In this document: in pieces, positions 1 through 6,027 of the stretch
Layout of the letters: each line of letters starts with the position of its first letter
Position numbering within the stretch: the first letter of the stretch is position 1
Source of the DNA: Oscillospiraceae bacterium
GTDB lineage: Bacteria > Bacillota > Clostridia > Oscillospirales > Ruminococcaceae
Assembly (NCBI GenBank): GCA_029068025.1
Contig: JAIEDJ010000153.1
Coordinates: 1-6,157 of the forward strand
Direction: 5' to 3'
Length of the DNA stretch: 6,157 nucleotides
Translations under genes and position numbers: made by a program
The notes under the pieces: model-generated
Seen by the model: only the letters and a program-made list of their open reading frames with translations
What the model was told of the DNA's origin: nothing
The model's database searches: none

Positions 1-995
1 TTGTAATAATTATCGCAGTCAAGCATGGTTATTGAGTTTTCATAATACGAATAGACGATCATAGTCTGATAAAAGCCGTTTTCTTTACCCTGTATAATAT
101 CTCCGGGCTTTGTCTTACGAATGTCTGCTTTCATTTGTGCCTCCGTAGAAGTTCCGCTGCACGAAGCGATGACCTTCAAGTTTCCGTTGGAGTTCGTCAG
201 CTCATACACATTAGACTTGACCCCTGTTGAAAGCGGTTTGCCGAACATCTGATAGAAGGCATACCGAGCGTAACCGAGTGTACCTGTCTCCCCTGCCGTT
301 CCGGCGAGACTTGCGGGAACGGGAGAATTGCTGTAAGGAAATGTCTTCATGTTGCCGTACTCGCCCTTGATTATCTTGTCAAGCCTTGCCTTCACCTCGT
401 CTTGAGTTTTGGGAGCGGAGATTGTTGGCGCTAAATCAGGTTCACTTTTAGGCGGCTGCATATCGCCATACCACATATATCCTTGATACTTGTAATTTGT
501 ATATTCAGCTATATTCCAATATTGAATGCGGTTACTGCCTGCTTCTATGACTTTACCTTCGCCTACACTAATTGCCATATGACTTTTACCATTACTAACC
601 CCGGTAAATAATGCAATCGCGCCTCTAGGTGGAGTACCGCCATAAATTTTATGACCATTAGGACTATTTAAATAATGTGTCGCTTCATTCTTATTTGTCC
701 AAGGAGTAATTCCACCACCTTCATAAAACGCGTTAGCAACAAACGCTACACAGTTATCCTTACTCTCCACATAACAGCCGATTGGCTTTGATTGCCAGCC
801 ATTTTGTCCTATCCATTTTTTAGCCCATTTAATAGTTGCTTCAATCTCAGCATCGGTAATAGCCCTGCCTATTCGAGGGCAACCACATGCAGCCTGGGCT
901 TCTACTCTTGTTACTTCAAACATTGTCCCTGCGCTCACCAGCACTGCCAAAGCCATCAGCAAGGACAACACGCGCTTTTTTATTGTTCCTGTCAT
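1..995 (-). CDS. Secreted NlpC/P60-like cysteine peptidase with a second, degenerate papain-like domain (3' end outside window)
   Basis: This is probably an exported cell-wall hydrolase or amidase. The ATG at 995 follows GGGAGGT by 7 bases, and 331 codons are open to the left edge, so the C-terminus is missing. Residues 1-35 form a signal peptide: K6-K7-R8, a hydrophobic core at about 9-24, and a likely AQA|A cleavage after residue 35. Residues 45-178 fit an NlpC/P60 or CHAP-type fold. The nucleophile is likely C82 in DNCVAFV, and the histidine is likely H139 in SHMAISVGEGKVIEA. The usual third polar position would be E151. A linker rich in Pro and Ser (about 180-197) leads to a second region, 228-331, with the pattern LGYARYAFYQMFG ... 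KPGDII ... QTMIVYSYY ... DCDN. That resembles another papain-like domain in which Cys and His appear to be T239 and Q310. Base composition differs between the two halves. The superfamily is fairly secure; substrate and exact family are not. Confidence 0.75.
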   Translation of the reverse strand, partial: MTGTIKKRVLSLLMALAVLVSAGTMFEVTRVEAQAACGCPRIGRAITDAEIEATIKWAKKWIGQNGWQSKPIGCYVESKDNCVAFVANAFYEGGGITPWTNKNEATHYLNSPNGHKIYGGTPPRGAIALFTGVSNGKSHMAISVGEGKVIEAGSNRIQYWNIAEYTNYKYQGYMWYGDMQPPKSEPDLAPTISAPKTQDEVKARLDKIIKGEYGNMKTFPYSNSPVPASLAGTAGETGTLGYARYAFYQMFGKPLSTGVKSNVYELTNSNGNLKVIASCSGTSTEAQMKADIRKTKPGDIIQGKENGFYQTMIVYSYYENSITMLDCDNYY

Positions 996-1002
996 AACAA
1001 TT

Positions 1003-1009
1003 ACCTCCC
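1003..1009 (-). promoter_or_regulatory. Ribosome binding site of the secreted peptidase gene
   Basis: On the minus strand GGGAGGT lies 7 bases before the ATG at 995. It is a near-perfect Shine-Dalgarno match and fixes the start of the signal-peptide-bearing protein. Confidence 0.8.
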
Positions 1010-1040
1010 GCATATCTATCTGAAAAGTATTTCCTTTTTC

Positions 1041-1069
1041 ATTATATCATCATTTTTTCATATTGTCAA
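1041..1069 (-). promoter_or_regulatory. Consensus sigma-A promoter for the secreted peptidase gene
   Basis: The minus strand shows TTGACA (1069-1064), exactly 17 bases, then TATAAT (1046-1041). TGA directly before the -10 box gives an extended -10 (TGnTATAAT). Both hexamers match consensus completely, which predicts a strong promoter unless repressed. Transcription should begin near 1034, giving a leader of about 39 bases with the ribosome site at 1009-1003. The region is AT-rich, so hexamers alone would be weak evidence, but the exact spacing and the correctly placed gene make this convincing. Confidence 0.8.
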
Positions 1070-1089
1070 GTGATTTTTAACTATATAAT
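1063..1089 (+). promoter_or_regulatory. Candidate promoter of the Xre-type regulator, overlapping the divergent -35 box
   Basis: On the plus strand TTGTCA (1063-1068) precedes TATAAT (1084-1089) with a 15-base spacer, shorter than ideal. Transcription would begin near 1096, about 47 bases before the GTG start. The -35 box uses the same bases as the TTGACA of the divergent gene. Another candidate, TACAAT at 1117-1122, would start transcription almost on the ribosome site and has a poor -35. The assignment is tentative. Confidence 0.35.
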
Positions 1090-1130
1090 TCATTTTTTAA
1101 TCTTATGATTCTAGTGTACAATAATATCAA

Positions 1131-1136
1131 GAGGTG
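1131..1136 (+). promoter_or_regulatory. Ribosome binding site that decides the regulator start
   Basis: GAGGTG at 1131-1136 lies 6 bases before the GTG at 1143. Because it contains the upstream in-frame GTG (1134), that upstream codon is unlikely to be the real start. Confidence 0.7.
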
Positions 1137-1142
1137 ATTTTT

Positions 1143-1478
1143 GTGCATTATGTTGATTATAAAGAAGTGGGTAAACGTATCGCGGACAGGCGCAGAGAGC
1201 TTGGACTTAAGCAGTGGCAGGTAAACGAAATGGCGGGACTGTGCAACAATTATATATCCAATGTCGAACGCGCGACTACGGTTATAAGTATTGATGTGCT
1301 TATGAAGATCTGCATGGCATTGGAAACCACCCCCGACGCCCTTCTCCTGGGCGCAGTCGCCGACGGGGAGAACGACTATTTACAGTCGATCACCAACCGC
1401 CTCAGGCAGATGTCCTCAAAGCAGGCACGGCTCACTTTAAGCCTGATGGATTGGATACTAACTCAAAAATTGGAATAA
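1143..1478 (+). CDS. Short Xre/Cro-CI type helix-turn-helix regulator
   Basis: This is a small cytoplasmic DNA-binding protein of 111 residues starting at GTG 1143. An in-frame GTG at 1134 lies within the ribosome site (GAGGTG, 1131-1136), whereas the GTG at 1143 sits 6 bases after it, so the later start is preferred. Residues 10-70 match the HTH_3 (Cro/CI) fold: VGKRIADRRRELGLKQ, then the recognition region around CNNYISNVERA, then ISIDVLMKICMALETTPDALLLG. Residues 71-111 are a charged, probably helical tail that could dimerise; there is no ligand or peptidase domain. The gene stands alone, diverges from the secreted peptidase across a 147-base gap, and converges on the atp operon. It may control the peptidase or itself; this is inferred from position only. 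The DNA-binding role is secure, the target unknown. Confidence 0.88.
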   Translation: MHYVDYKEVGKRIADRRRELGLKQWQVNEMAGLCNNYISNVERATTVISIDVLMKICMALETTPDALLLGAVADGENDYLQSITNRLRQMSSKQARLTLSLMDWILTQKLE

Positions 1479-1510
1479 AAAAATCCCCCTCACCCGAGGG
1501 GGACTTCTTT
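1477..1510. terminator. Bidirectional intrinsic terminator shared by the regulator and the atp operon
   Basis: An 8-bp perfect stem (TCCCCCTC, 1484-1491; GAGGGGGA, 1496-1503) encloses the loop ACCC. For minus-strand transcripts it is followed by seven Ts (complement of 1483-1477), a strong signal for the end of the atp operon. For plus-strand transcripts the T-rich run begins after AC (TTCTTTTT, 1505-1512) and is weaker but adequate. The regulator stop codon (1476-1478) overlaps the A-tract, and the atpC stop (1513-1511) lies just on the other side, so no other gene fits between them. Confidence 0.92.
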
Positions 1511-1921
1511 TTAATTAAAACCCGAAGTATCGATTCGGTTCAGCGCGCGTTTCAGCTTTGCCTCTGCGAGCAGCAGCGCCTTGTCGTCGTTGCTGAGCTT
1601 AGCGTTGTTGATACGCTCCTCCGCGGTGGATTTCGCGTTGTTCGCGCGTTCAACATCGATCTCGTCAGCCCATTCGCAGGTCTGAACAAGGATCGTTGTC
1701 TTTTCCTTCGATACCTTGATAATGCCGCCAGAGGTCGCCGCACGGCGGAACTGACCGTCCTGCATTATCCTCATCTGCCCGATACCGAGCGCCGCGCAGT
1801 ACGGCTCATGACCGTTAAGTATGCCGACATCGCCGACGGTGGTGCGGACGATTATCTGCTCGGTCTCGCCGTCAAAAACGGTTTTCTCCGGCGTAATGAT
1901 CTGTAATTTAAAAGGAGTCAT
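1511..1921 (-). CDS. atpC: F1Fo ATP synthase epsilon subunit
   Basis: Epsilon belongs to the rotor stalk of the F1 sector. It links gamma to the c-ring, and in many bacteria its C-terminal helices inhibit ATP hydrolysis. The 136-residue product is of normal length. Residues 1-85 are the beta-sandwich domain, with the family pattern TPFKLQIITPEK near the start and GDVGILNGHEP at 30-39. Residues 88-136 form the helical domain. IDVERA (88-93) matches the I/L-D-x-x-R-A motif tied to ATP binding by epsilon in Bacillus PS3, so ATP-dependent relief of inhibition is plausible. The ATG at 1921 follows AGGAG by 6 bases, and only 15 bases separate it from the atpD stop, as expected for the last operon gene. 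A terminator follows directly. Confidence 0.97.
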   Translation of the reverse strand: MTPFKLQIITPEKTVFDGETEQIIVRTTVGDVGILNGHEPYCAALGIGQMRIMQDGQFRRAATSGGIIKVSKEKTTILVQTCEWADEIDVERANNAKSTAEERINNAKLSNDDKALLLAEAKLKRALNRIDTSGFN

Positions 1922-1936
1922 GCTGTTCTCCTTTCA

Positions 1937-3334
1937 TCAATTACCTTTTTTGGCTTTCTCAACAGCCTCGTCAATGGTTCCCACGAACAGGAACGCCGAC
2001 TCGGGCAGATCGTCGTGCTTACCCTCGATGATCTCCTTAAAGCCGCGGATAGTCTCCTTAAGAGGAACGTATTTGCCCTGCATACCGGTGAACTGCTCCG
2101 CAACGGAGAACGGCTGCGACAGGAAACGCTGGATCTTTCTTGCACGCGCTACCGTGAGCTTATCCTCATCGGACAACTCGTCCATACCGAGGATCGCGAT
2201 GATATCCTGAAGCTCATTATAACGCTGCAAAATAGCCTGAACCGCACGAGCTACCTCATAGTGCTCCTTGCCGAGTATCTCGGGAGTAAGGATTCTCGAG
2301 GTGGAATCCAGCGGGTCAACCGCCGGGAAGATACCCATAGAAGCGATATCACGCGACAATACCGTCGTAGCGTCCAAGTGAGCGAACGTAGTCGCAGGCG
2401 CCGGGTCGGTCAAGTCGTCGGCAGGAACGTAAACCGCCTGTACCGATGTGATAGAACCCTTCTTGGTAGATGTAATACGCTCCTGGAGAGCGCCCATTTC
2501 CGTTGCCAGCGTCGGCTGATAACCAACGGCGGACGGCATACGTCCGAGCAGCGCGGAAACCTCCGAGCCTGCCTGTGTGAAACGGAATATGTTATCGATG
2601 AACAGCAGAACGTCCTGACCCATCTTGTCACGGAAGTACTCCGCCATGGTAAGTCCCGACAGAGCAACTCTCATTCTTGCTCCCGGCGGCTCGTTCATCT
2701 GACCGTATACGAGAGCCGTCTTGTTGATAACTCCCGACTCCATCATCTCGCGGTAGAGGTCATTACCCTCACGAGTACGCTCACCTACGCCGGTGAATAC
2801 CGAGATACCGCCGTGCTGCTTTGCTACGTTGTTGATAAGCTCCATGATAAGTACGGTCTTACCAACGCCCGCACCGCCGAACAGACCGATCTTACCGCCC
2901 TTAAGGTAGGGCGCGATAAGGTCAACGACCTTGATACCGGTCTCAAGTACCTCGTTGGAAGCCTCCTGCTCCTCAAAGGTAGGAGCGGGACGGTGAATTT
3001 CCCAGTGCTCCTCCGTCTCGGGCTGAGGCTTGTTGTCTACCGCCTCGCCTAGGAGGTTGAAGATACGTCCAAGAGTCTGCTCGCCGACCGGGACCTTGAT
3101 GGAAGCTCCGGTGTCCACTGCCTCCATACCGCGAACCAGACCGTCCGTGCTGCTCATCGCGATGCAGCGGACAAGGTCGTCGCCGATATGCTGCGCTACC
3201 TCGACAACCAGCTTCTTGCCGTGATTGTCGATCTCGATAGCGTTAAGCAGATTAGGCAGATTTTCGGGCGTAAACCTGATATCCAGAACCGCGCCGATAA
3301 CCTGGACTATCGTGCCTATATTCTGATTAGCCAT
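1937..3334 (-). CDS. atpD: F1Fo ATP synthase beta subunit (catalytic)
   Basis: Beta carries the three catalytic sites that make ATP from ADP and phosphate on the cytoplasmic face of the membrane. The 465-residue protein is full length. It has an N-terminal beta-barrel (about 1-75), a nucleotide-binding domain with Walker A GGAGVGKT (153-160), and the catalytic glutamate E185 in GERTREG. Walker B ends at D247 in LLFIDNIFRF, and the alpha/beta signature PAVDPLDSTS is at 337-346. The C-terminal helical domain has DELSDED at 385-391, the contact loop for gamma and epsilon, which is usually DELSEED. The ATG at 3334 follows AAAGGA at a rather long 11 bases. It is separated from atpG by 63 bases that contain an AT-rich hairpin. 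Nothing suggests loss of function. Confidence 0.99.
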   Translation of the reverse strand: MANQNIGTIVQVIGAVLDIRFTPENLPNLLNAIEIDNHGKKLVVEVAQHIGDDLVRCIAMSSTDGLVRGMEAVDTGASIKVPVGEQTLGRIFNLLGEAVDNKPQPETEEHWEIHRPAPTFEEQEASNEVLETGIKVVDLIAPYLKGGKIGLFGGAGVGKTVLIMELINNVAKQHGGISVFTGVGERTREGNDLYREMMESGVINKTALVYGQMNEPPGARMRVALSGLTMAEYFRDKMGQDVLLFIDNIFRFTQAGSEVSALLGRMPSAVGYQPTLATEMGALQERITSTKKGSITSVQAVYVPADDLTDPAPATTFAHLDATTVLSRDIASMGIFPAVDPLDSTSRILTPEILGKEHYEVARAVQAILQRYNELQDIIAILGMDELSDEDKLTVARARKIQRFLSQPFSVAEQFTGMQGKYVPLKETIRGFKEIIEGKHDDLPESAFLFVGTIDEAVEKAKKGN

Positions 3335-3374
3335 ATTGTAACTTTTCCTTTCTTATAGGAATTGCCGGTTAATT

Positions 3375-3398
3375 ATTGAACAATATTGTATTGTCAAT
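3375..3398 (-). other. AT-rich hairpin at the atpG stop, atpG-atpD spacer
   Basis: On the minus strand ATTGACAATA (3398-3389), a 3-base loop, and TATTGTTCAAT (3385-3375) form a 10-bp stem with one bulged T. It begins within the atpG stop codon. No T-tract follows, so it is not an intrinsic terminator. It could mark RNA processing or protect the upstream 3' end. The pairing is visible; the role is inferred. Confidence 0.45.
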
Positions 3399-4249
3399 TA
3401 TGATTGTGCCGACGCGCCCGAAACGATATCGATGATCTCGTTCGTTATGCTTGCCTGACGCGCTCTGTTATACAACAGCGACAGGCTCTCCGTCATTGCG
3501 TCCGCGTTGTCGGTAGCGCTCTCCATTGCGTTGCGGCGAGCGCCCTGCTCCGAAGCGTAGGATTCCACCACCGCGCACTGAATAAGGCTCGCGGTGAAGC
3601 GCGGAATAATTCTGTTGAACACAGCCTCTGGAGAAGGATCGTAATTCATCGTTCCGTAGTTCTCAAGCTGAACCGTGTCCATGGGAAGAACGCGCATTGA
3701 CTCGGGCTGCTGCGACATGGACGACACAAACAGCGTATAGAATACGTGTACCTCGTCGACCTCGCCGTTCGCGAACATCTCAATAGCAATATCCGCGATA
3801 TCCTGAGCCGTGTTGGGCTTGATATCCTCCGCTATATTCGCGTAGGAAGCCACAACGTCATAGCCGCGCTTTGCGAAATACTCTCCCGCTTTTCTTCCGA
3901 TAGCGATTATCTTGGGAGCCTCCGCGTCATCAGCGTGAGCTGCAGCCGCCATCTTCAGAACGTTGGAGTTATATCCGCCTGCCATGCCGCGGTCACCGGC
4001 GACAACGATAAAGAGTTTATGCTTTACCTCGCGCTTTACCGTAAAGATCGTGGAAAAGTCGGTGTTTGCCGACGCGATCTCACACAGCGACTTATACAGT
4101 TCGTTAAAGTACGGACGAGCCTGCTCCGCGCGGGATTTCGCCTTACGAAGCTTGCTTGAAGCGACCAGCTCCATCGCCTTAGTGATCTGACGGGTCGAAC
4201 CTACAGACTTAATGCGGCGCTTGATCGCCTTCATATTTCCGCTTGCCAA
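3398..4249 (-). CDS. atpG: F1Fo ATP synthase gamma subunit (TTG start)
   Basis: Gamma is the central rotor shaft that drives conformational change in the alpha/beta hexamer. The 283-residue product is of normal length. The N-terminal helix IKRRIKSVGSTRQITKAMELV runs from about residue 9. The Rossmann-like middle contains VVAGDRGMAGGYN (82-94). The C-terminal helix ends in the gamma signature ITNEIIDIVSGASA (268-281), preceded by AMESATDNAD (241-250). The start is TTG at 4249, 5 bases after GGGGGTG (4261-4255). The first ATG (4234) lies 20 bases from that site, so the TTG is preferred, and MASGNMKAIKRRI fits the family N-terminus. A 197-base gap separates it from atpA; that gap holds a frame-shifted small ORF and two possible hairpins at its ribosome site. 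Confidence 0.97.
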   Translation of the reverse strand: MASGNMKAIKRRIKSVGSTRQITKAMELVASSKLRKAKSRAEQARPYFNELYKSLCEIASANTDFSTIFTVKREVKHKLFIVVAGDRGMAGGYNSNVLKMAAAAHADDAEAPKIIAIGRKAGEYFAKRGYDVVASYANIAEDIKPNTAQDIADIAIEMFANGEVDEVHVFYTLFVSSMSQQPESMRVLPMDTVQLENYGTMNYDPSPEAVFNRIIPRFTASLIQCAVVESYASEQGARRNAMESATDNADAMTESLSLLYNRARQASITNEIIDIVSGASAQS

Positions 4250-4254
4250 ATTGT

Positions 4255-4281
4255 CACCCCCATCTCGGGAAGAAACTCCCG
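4255..4281 (-). promoter_or_regulatory. atpG ribosome site with two mutually exclusive hairpins
   Basis: The Shine-Dalgarno is GGGGGTG (4261-4255), 5 bases before TTG 4249. Upstream, CGGGA (4281-4277) can pair with TCCCG (4270-4266) across a 6-base loop. Alternatively TTCCC (4271-4267) can pair with GGGGG (4261-4257) across the loop GAGAT, covering the Shine-Dalgarno. The two pairings share bases 4267-4270 and so exclude each other. This could set the low initiation rate suited to a single-copy subunit. The pairings are seen; regulation is inferred. Confidence 0.4.
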
Positions 4282-4288
4282 GTTAATT

Positions 4289-4415
4289 TTAGAAATCGTC
4301 CTCGGCAGTGATATATTTGACCTTCTTCTCAATATAAAGCCATGCCACGGCAAGCGCAGTGACCACAGAGATCAACCGTTGCGACAATGCCCAGCACAAA
4401 AGAAGCCTGTTTCAT
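4289..4415 (-). pseudogene. Frame-shifted small single-pass membrane protein ORF between atpA and atpG
   Basis: An ATG at 4415 follows AAGGGG by 7 bases and opens MKQASFVLGIVAT. In that frame the hydrophobic character is lost (VDLCGHCACRGMALY) and a stop follows after 28 codons. Moving one base forward near 4376 instead gives SVVTALAVAWLYIEKKVKYI and then TAEDDF before a TAA at 4291-4289. Joined, the product is 41 residues: one membrane segment (about 6-28) and then a charged tail ending in EDDF. Small proteins with a membrane helix, lysines and an acidic end are common in Clostridia, but I do not recognise this one and it is not a standard atp gene. The shift may be a true mutation, a sequence error, or, less likely, programmed frameshifting. 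The stop lies 39 bases before the atpG start, so its translation could influence atpG. Confidence 0.6.
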
Positions 4416-4446
4416 TAAAATACCCCTTCCGATCAGCCGGCGCCGA

Positions 4447-5952
4447 TTACGAGTAGGATGCCGCGAAGCTGGAAAGAACCGACTTCAGCGCTTCCTCGTT
4501 CTCGGGTGACAAAACCTTTTCATTCTTGATTCCGTCGAGTATCTCGGGCTTGTTAGCCTTGATATTGTCAATAAGATCCTTCTGATACTGCTTGATCTTC
4601 TCAACCGGAATGGACGCGAGGAAGTTGTTGATTACCGCGTAGATAATAACGACCTGCTCCTCAACCTCCAGCGGAGAGTTCTGATCCTGCTTAAGTACTT
4701 CAACGATACGCTCGCCCTTTGCAAGACGATCCTTCGTATCCTTGTCGAGGTCGGAACCGAACTGCGAGAAGCTCTGCAGCTCGCGGTACTGAGAGTAGTC
4801 GAGCTTAAGTGTACCGGCAACCTTCTTCATAGCCTTGATCTGCGCGTTACCGCCGACACGCGATACCGAGATACCGGGGTTAACAGCGGGACGAACGCCC
4901 GAATTGAACAGCTCCGTCTCAAGGAATATCTGACCGTCGGTGATCGAGATAACGTTGGTCGGGATATACGCCGAAACGTCGCCCGCCTGTGTCTCGATGA
5001 TGGGCAGCGCGGTAAGAGATCCGCCGCCGTACTCGCTGTTAAGGCGAGCCGCGCGCTCAAGCAGTCTTGAGTGCAGATAGAATACGTCGCCCGGATAAGC
5101 CTCACGTCCCGGCGGGCGCTTAAGCAGCAGGGACAGCGCACGGTAAGCAACCGCGTGCTTGGACAGATCGTCGTAAACCACGAGAACGTCCTTGCCCTTC
5201 TCCATAAAGTATTCGCCCATCGTACAGCCGGAATACGGCGCGATGTACTGCAAAGGCGCAAGCTCCGAAGCGGTGGACGATACTACGATAGTATAGTCCA
5301 TAGCGCCGTTGGATGTGAGCGTTTCCACAACGTTTGCCACGGTAGAGTTCTTCTGACCGATAGCAACGTAAATGCAGATTACGTCCTTGCCCTTCTGGTT
5401 GATGATAGTATCAATGGCGATAGCGGTCTTACCCGTCTGTCTGTCGCCGATAATAAGCTCACGCTGACCTCTGCCGATCGGGATCATAGAGTCGATAGCC
5501 TTGATACCTGTCTGCAGCGGAACATTTACGGGTTCTCTTGTGATAATACCCGAAGCGATCTTCTCAATGGGGCGAGTCTCTTTAGCAAGGATATCACCCT
5601 TGCCGTCAAGCGGCTGACCCAAAGAGTTTACAACGCGTCCGAGAAGCTCTTCTCCGACGGGCACGGACACTATACTGTTCGTGCGCTTTACGCTGTCGCC
5701 CTCTTTAATTCCCGCGTCGTTGCCCAACATAACCGCACCGATAAAGTCCTGCTCGAGGTTCAGCGCCATACACTGAACACCGTTCTCGAATTCCAGCAGC
5801 TCGTTCATCATGCACTGCTCAAGTCCATGAATACGAACGATACCGTCACCGACAGTAACGACTGTTCCGACATCGCCGAGCTGGATCTTCGCGTTGTAGT
5901 TCTTTATGCGGTTCTTGATCAGACCCGTTATTTCATCGGGGCGTAAATCCAT
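4447..5952 (-). CDS. atpA: F1Fo ATP synthase alpha subunit (regulatory nucleotide sites)
   Basis: Alpha alternates with beta in the F1 hexamer; it binds nucleotide without hydrolysing it and supplies the arginine finger. Two in-frame ATGs exist. ATG 5961 directly abuts AAAGGG, while ATG 5952 lies 9 bases beyond it and yields MDLRPDEITGLIKNRI, the usual family N-terminus. I therefore prefer 5952 (501 residues); using 5961 adds three. In the 501-residue numbering, Walker A GDRQTGKT is at 169-176, Walker B ends in DVLVVYDD at about 261-262, the alpha/beta signature PAVNPGISVS is at 355-364, and the arginine finger is R365 in SRVGG. The C-terminal helical domain follows, with YSQYRELQSFSQFGSDLD at about 386-403. 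Length and motifs are normal. The gaps on both sides (103 bases to atpH, 197 to atpG) are larger than usual for this operon. Confidence 0.98.
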   Translation of the reverse strand: MDLRPDEITGLIKNRIKNYNAKIQLGDVGTVVTVGDGIVRIHGLEQCMMNELLEFENGVQCMALNLEQDFIGAVMLGNDAGIKEGDSVKRTNSIVSVPVGEELLGRVVNSLGQPLDGKGDILAKETRPIEKIASGIITREPVNVPLQTGIKAIDSMIPIGRGQRELIIGDRQTGKTAIAIDTIINQKGKDVICIYVAIGQKNSTVANVVETLTSNGAMDYTIVVSSTASELAPLQYIAPYSGCTMGEYFMEKGKDVLVVYDDLSKHAVAYRALSLLLKRPPGREAYPGDVFYLHSRLLERAARLNSEYGGGSLTALPIIETQAGDVSAYIPTNVISITDGQIFLETELFNSGVRPAVNPGISVSRVGGNAQIKAMKKVAGTLKLDYSQYRELQSFSQFGSDLDKDTKDRLAKGERIVEVLKQDQNSPLEVEEQVVIIYAVINNFLASIPVEKIKQYQKDLIDNIKANKPEILDGIKNEKVLSPENEEALKSVLSSFAASYS

Positions 5953-5987
5953 TACATACATCCCTTTCCTGTTAGAATTTCGGAAGT

Positions 5988-6008
5988 TAAGAACTTGGAG
6001 CTAAGAGC
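5988..6008 (+). repeat. Three degenerate tandem heptamers
   Basis: TAAGAAC, TTGGAGC and TAAGAGC follow each other without a gap at 5988-5994, 5995-6001 and 6002-6008. The first and third units differ at one position. The array is short and lies within one arm of the hairpin, so it may simply be part of that structure. Confidence 0.35.
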
Positions 6009-6027
6009 GGCATGCTCTTACATCCAA
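6001..6027 (-). other. Possible 8-codon ORF behind a perfect AGGAGG, upstream of atpA
   Basis: AGGAGG (6041-6036) is the strongest Shine-Dalgarno in the window, yet no long ORF follows it. Eight bases after it, a TTG at 6027 opens MDVRACRS and stops at TAG 6003-6001, inside the hairpin. It is in the same frame as atpA. It may be a leader ORF, the remnant of a longer atpA N-terminus or lost gene, or a standby ribosome site. Support for actual translation is weak. Confidence 0.25.

Noticed and set aside
880..995. Lipoprotein signal for the secreted peptidase, because a Cys follows the signal peptide at residue 37
   Set aside because: The residues before the Cys (QAAC) lack the Leu/Val/Ile at -3 of a lipobox, and AQA|A is a good ordinary cleavage site.
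792..1073. 93-codon plus-strand frame near the left end
   Set aside because: It is antisense to the signal peptide and first domain of the secreted peptidase and also spans that gene's consensus promoter. It has no ribosome site.
1099..1110. AATC-N4-GATT inverted repeat upstream of the regulator as an operator
   Set aside because: The arms are only 4 bases in a very AT-rich region, so it is expected by chance. It was noted only as a place to look for regulator binding.
1451..1906. 151-codon plus-strand frame running from the regulator 3' end through the terminator into atpC antisense
   Set aside because: It crosses a strong terminator hairpin and overlaps two well-supported genes. Its composition is an echo of atpC.
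2015..3052. 345-codon open frame on the plus strand opposite atpD
   Set aside because: It lies wholly antisense to the highly conserved beta gene. Its product is Arg/Leu/Ser-rich with no domain, and there is no ribosome site; this is a frame shadow of a GC-biased gene.
3370..3398. TTGACA on the minus strand in the atpG-atpD spacer as an internal promoter
   Set aside because: No acceptable -10 box lies 16-18 bases downstream, and the hexamer belongs to one arm of a hairpin.
5071..5946. 291-codon open frame on the plus strand opposite atpA
   Set aside because: Antisense to the alpha gene, with low-complexity composition and no ribosome site or recognisable domain.
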